Notes under the pieces: model-generated
The model's database searches: none
Told to the model about the DNA's origin: nothing
Seen by the model: only the letters and a program-made list of their open reading frames with translations
Assembly: GCA_024233575.1 (NCBI GenBank)
Contig: JACKPN010000001.1
Coordinates: 310,001 to 374,000, forward strand
Length of the DNA stretch: 64,000 nt
Source: Chlamydiales bacterium
Lineage (GTDB): Bacteria > Chlamydiota > Chlamydiia > Chlamydiales > Criblamydiaceae
Direction: 5' to 3'
Shown here: positions 60,592 through 64,000 of the stretch, in pieces
Numbering within the stretch: the first letter of the stretch is position 1
Layout of the letters: every line of letters begins with the position of its first letter
Made by a program: the position numbers and the translations under genes

Positions 60592-63500
60592 ATGAGTGAC
60601 ACAAATATATCCGGAGGAGGCACAAGCAGCGTCTGGCATTCCGGCACAACAGAGACCACAGAATCCCAGTATGCCGATAAAACGGCGCAAACGATGAGAA
60701 CGCTGGCAGACACTTCCGATACCATCATGCGCTCCTCCACAGTTAAAGGGATCGGTATTTTCATTTACAATACCGAACCGAACAATCCCTTACTCCCTGA
60801 AGCTACCGTCCATGTGATCAACATACAAGAGTTTTTCAGCACAACAGCGCCCGAGGAACAAGAGACACCTCCCGATCCTAATCTGCGGTTTAGCGAAGAG
60901 TTCCAAGTAAATATCAACAAGTTCCTGCAGCAAACAGACATGGAACAAATGGCCGGAGAAATGGGAGGACTTACGCAAGAGCAACTCGAAGCAAAGCTGA
61001 AATTCGCCTTCAATTTTCCGCAAATGAACAGTAACGAGCAGATTAGCGACCTACTCAAGATGTTCGAGTCTCAATCTCTTGAACAAGTCATCGAAGAGTT
61101 CGAACTACCTAAAGATTGGAGCCCCAACGTCAATACCGAGTCGGAAATGAAGTTCCTCGACACTGTCTTTAACGGGAAATTTGACAACATCATCAAGGGA
61201 CATCCTAACAAAGGGAAAATCCTTTTTGCCCTCTCACATCCCGAATACGCCGAACAGCTGGATCCCGAGGTCAAAGCACAACTGAAAGAGATAGTTCAAG
61301 AAGTTCTTTCCCAAATGAAGAATCAATTTGGGATCACCAGCCAATTTCCTACCCCCTCCATCAATAAGGAAAAAGTCGATGCGCAGATGACCGTTTCCTA
61401 TAACGAGGCTTTCGAAAATGCACTGAAAGATGCCGACGACCTTTCTAAAACAGAAAAACGAACCCTGCGCGCCATGTTCTACATGCCTGAACTAAACGTG
61501 TCCCCAGGGGATAAACTGGAAAAAATCTTCAATAAGCTAAAAGAGTCGGCTATGAAAGGACTCCAAGAAGAGTTCGGCGTTCCAAAAGACTGGGAACAAC
61601 AACCTTCAAACCTTATGTACCGCGCGATCCTGAACGGTAAGTTCAGAAAGTACTTCAACCGCTTCGTCGAAAAAAGAGTCGAAAAAGGAAAAATCTCTCC
61701 AGAGATGCTCTCGGAAATCCGCACTCTGCAAAGCAACCCCAATGCCTCCGTTTCCAATGAAGCAAAAGCTCTATTTCAAGAATTGGTTGAAAAAGCGACG
61801 GAAAAGACAAAGACAAAAATGGGCATCGAAGGCACCGATTGGAAACCAACGGAACTAGTGCCCGGTAATGAAGACTACAATCCCACATTGCAACACGCAA
61901 TGGATAATGCCATGGAAACCTACGAAGGTGCAGTCAATGCCGTTAATATGCTGCCCGATGCCGATCCTAATAAAGTCAAACTCCTCGACTTCCTAAAAGC
62001 TATTGGTGAAGCGCTTAGCACAGCACAAGAGATGCTTTACCTTATCCAAAGCCATGATTCCAAACTGGCAACTGTCCTTGCCAATGTCATGAAAGAAACG
62101 CAGCTGAACAAAATCAAAACTCAGCAAGAACAGATCGACGCGCAACGGAAAGAACGAGAAAAGCAGCAGAAAGAGGCAGAAAAAGCTCAAGGAGGCAAAG
62201 GCGGCTTCATGGGATTTCTAGGAAAAGTGATGAAGATCTTTGCGCCTATTATGTGCGTGCTCCTTGTTGTCTCCGCATCCATGCTAGCTCCTATCACGGG
62301 AGGATTAAGCTTTGTGCTGATGACCGCCGCCTATGCCCTATTGGTTGCTTCCATTGCCGATTCTGCTATGACTTTCAACGGCGGGGAGGGCCTCTGGGAT
62401 AAAGCGTACCAAAAGCTGGAAGAAATAACACTACAGATGATGCCGGACTACTTCCCTGACGATCTGAAACAGATGGTTGTTATCATGACAAAATTAACCG
62501 CCGTTCTAACAGTAACCGCAGCAGTGGGGTTAATGGGACCGATCGGCGCAATGATGGCTGCCGACTACCTAGTGGACCACTTGCTAGCATCACAAGTTCT
62601 GACAGAGACGTTCGATCTGATGGGGCTGCCGCCCGAAGCACAAATGGCGCTGACAGTCATCATTATTGTAACCATCATTTTAGCCACAATCGTCGCTCAA
62701 GTAATCGCCACCTCTTTTATCCCTGGTGTCGGCACCGCTGCCGGCGTCAGCAAGGGCGCTGCGCAGGCCACCGCACAGACAACAAAAACGGCGGCAACCG
62801 TTACAGTCCAGTCATCAAAAATTGCCAGGGCGGCGGCGCAAGCCTCGCGAGTCGCCTCAAGGGTATCGGAACAAGCAACCAAAGCATTCCAACAAGCAGG
62901 AAAACTAGCAGAAAAAGCACAAAAAACAGCCGCAAAAGCCGCTCAATATGTTTCAAAAGGCATGAACAAGATCACCAAAGGCAAACAAATGGTCAGCGAA
63001 GGTAAAGACCTCGTGGCTCAAAGTAAAAATTTGACAAAACAAGGAAAACTGCAAGAAGCGGCAAAAGCATACAACAAGGGTAAGGAGCTGATCAAAGCCG
63101 GAAAAAAAGAGATCGAAGAAGGCGAAAAACTTGTCGATAGAGGCCAACGTCTCGCCACCAAATCGAAAGACTATGCAAAACGCGCAAGTGAAAAATATGA
63201 CGAAGGCATGGAAATCATGAACAAGGACGTCACGAACATGTCCAGAGCGGAAAAAGTGGAAAACGCTAAAAACGTCGAAGCTGCTGAAAAATATATTGAA
63301 ATTCATAAAGCCGACAAAGCTGCCAAAGCACAAAGAATTGATGAGCTGAAAGCTGCGAAAGAAGCGGGGGAAATCGACGAATATCAATACGCTGCGCAAT
63401 TAGATAAGCTGGAAACCGCTTCCGACTACCACAAAATGACCAAATTTGAAAAAGCAGTATACAACGCAAGACAGAATTTCGACAGATTCATGGATAAAAC

Positions 63501-63828
63501 AAAGTCAGCTCGAAAGTGGGGGGAAAGGATGAAGCGCGGGCTAGAAGGCGGCGCTGAAGTTTCTAAGGGGGTTTACCAGGCATCTGTACAATATCGACAG
63601 ATGAAATTCCACCTCGATATGGCGGAACTGGCGCTGATGATGGGCAGAATGGAAGCATACCTCAAAGAAGTTGACGCGCTTATCAACCTGCTCAAGCAGA
63701 TCATCAAGACCCTCATCGAAGGATTAGAGGGCATCGCTAATGACATCCAAGCAATTTCTAAACAGCTAGTAGGGCTACATAAACAGATGAGCCAGGCGAT
63801 GACGGGAATATCGCTGGCAACAGGCTAA
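60592..63828 (+). CDS. T3SS hydrophobic translocator, second large paralogue
   Basis: The 1078-residue protein is built like its neighbour: four repeats (131-208, 209-288, 289-371, 372-450; for example LRAMFYMPELNVSPGDKLEK), a membrane region at about 540-595 (FAPIMCVLLVVSASMLAPIT), and more hydrophobic segments near 625-660 and 685-710. A long Lys/Ala/Glu-rich coiled coil extends to the C-terminus (around 790-930). AAGGAGATAAT precedes the ATG. Two CopB-like proteins in series, rather than a CopB and CopD pair, are unusual. It may be one of two pore subunits with different host membranes. Confidence 0.82.
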   Translation: MSDTNISGGGTSSVWHSGTTETTESQYADKTAQTMRTLADTSDTIMRSSTVKGIGIFIYNTEPNNPLLPEATVHVINIQEFFSTTAPEEQETPPDPNLRFSEEFQVNINKFLQQTDMEQMAGEMGGLTQEQLEAKLKFAFNFPQMNSNEQISDLLKMFESQSLEQVIEEFELPKDWSPNVNTESEMKFLDTVFNGKFDNIIKGHPNKGKILFALSHPEYAEQLDPEVKAQLKEIVQEVLSQMKNQFGITSQFPTPSINKEKVDAQMTVSYNEAFENALKDADDLSKTEKRTLRAMFYMPELNVSPGDKLEKIFNKLKESAMKGLQEEFGVPKDWEQQPSNLMYRAILNGKFRKYFNRFVEKRVEKGKISPEMLSEIRTLQSNPNASVSNEAKALFQELVEKATEKTKTKMGIEGTDWKPTELVPGNEDYNPTLQHAMDNAMETYEGAVNAVNMLPDADPNKVKLLDFLKAIGEALSTAQEMLYLIQSHDSKLATVLANVMKETQLNKIKTQQEQIDAQRKEREKQQKEAEKAQGGKGGFMGFLGKVMKIFAPIMCVLLVVSASMLAPITGGLSFVLMTAAYALLVASIADSAMTFNGGEGLWDKAYQKLEEITLQMMPDYFPDDLKQMVVIMTKLTAVLTVTAAVGLMGPIGAMMAADYLVDHLLASQVLTETFDLMGLPPEAQMALTVIIIVTIILATIVAQVIATSFIPGVGTAAGVSKGAAQATAQTTKTAATVTVQSSKIARAAAQASRVASRVSEQATKAFQQAGKLAEKAQKTAAKAAQYVSKGMNKITKGKQMVSEGKDLVAQSKNLTKQGKLQEAAKAYNKGKELIKAGKKEIEEGEKLVDRGQRLATKSKDYAKRASEKYDEGMEIMNKDVTNMSRAEKVENAKNVEAAEKYIEIHKADKAAKAQRIDELKAAKEAGEIDEYQYAAQLDKLETASDYHKMTKFEKAVYNARQNFDRFMDKTKSARKWGERMKRGLEGGAEVSKGVYQASVQYRQMKFHLDMAELALMMGRMEAYLKEVDALINLLKQIIKTLIEGLEGIANDIQAISKQLVGLHKQMSQAMTGISLATG

Positions 63829-63850
63829 TCAACAACAAGGAGAACAACCC

Positions 63851-64000
63851 ATGGACGACTTCAAAAAGTTTGTCGAAGAGAGGATCAACGAGATCGCTCC
63901 CGATATGCCGGAAGAGATGCGCAAACAAACTCGAGCGGCATGCTCTGCTTTGCTCGAAGCCGATTACAACGAACTCGCCACCGCAGCTCCTGATGATCTC
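63851..64000 (+). CDS. Next gene of the T3SS operon (runs off right edge)
   Basis: ATG 63851 follows AAGGAGAACAACCC closely and the frame is open for 50 codons to the window edge. The visible part is acidic and helical (MDDFKKFVEERINEIAPDMP). No family is recognised. It starts 22 bases after the second translocator, so it is in the same operon. Confidence 0.6.
   Translation, partial: MDDFKKFVEERINEIAPDMPEEMRKQTRAACSALLEADYNELATAAPDDL

Overview
The window looks like chromosome from an environmental, Chlamydia-like bacterium (phylum Chlamydiota, Parachlamydiales-type such as the Waddlia, Criblamydia or Parachlamydia groups). The argument is gene order, recalled from Chlamydia trachomatis rather than searched. 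Blocks equivalent to kdsA-rluD-gyrA2-gyrB2-hemA, mviN-nfo-rpsD, the CtcB/CtcC two-component pair, recO-DUF155-yidD, tig-clpP-clpX and a type III secretion (T3SS) translocator operon all occur here. They are separated by accessory genes that ordinary chlamydiae lack.

Layout. 1-5.3 kb: an LptC-like start, kdsA, folK, three related Ser/Thr-kinase-like domains in two genes, a tRNA-Arg and the KH protein KhpA. 5.3-12 kb: a leftward housekeeping block (dtd, rluD, two small conserved genes, recX, parC, parE). 12-19.9 kb: an accessory insertion between parE and hemA. It holds a PseB-like sugar dehydratase, an autotransporter cut short beside an IS, two inverted and decayed IS5-family copies, and between them an AT-rich 1105-residue protein of unknown function. 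19.9-29.4 kb: hemA, asnS, nfo, murJ, rpsD, then ctcB-ctcC and a MinD/ParA ATPase gene in one direction.

29.4-37.3 kb is an AT-rich island. The 3' end of the ParA-like gene is repeated at about 30.9 kb and, more weakly, at 37.2 kb. The repeats bracket first an outer-membrane beta-barrel gene and then a tight three-gene operon: a protein with a mitochondrial-presequence-like N-terminus, an adenosine-deaminase/SLOG-like fusion, and a Nudix protein. 37.3-45.8 kb: a small membrane protein and three paralogous Maf/DUF115 proteins, two of them carrying C-terminal MORN-type repeats, preceded by a small coiled-coil protein. 45.8-54.9 kb: Rieske ferredoxin, a small nuclease, hpf, four tRNA genes, an APH-like kinase, recO, DUF155, yidD, tig, clpP, clpX and a GNAT-like protein.

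55.2-64 kb is a T3SS translocon operon, all rightward. It has a candidate needle-tip or filament protein, a small coiled-coil protein, the LcrH/SycD-type chaperone, and two very large paralogous hydrophobic translocators (987 and 1078 residues). Each translocator carries four N-terminal repeats of about 80 residues. A further gene runs off the right edge. The gene order resembles lcrV-lcrH-yopB-yopD of Yersinia.

The three best candidates for undescribed biology are the ADA-SLOG/Nudix operon, the repeat-bearing translocators with their proposed tip protein, and the Maf-MORN triplet. No CRISPR array, rRNA, integrase or replication origin was seen.
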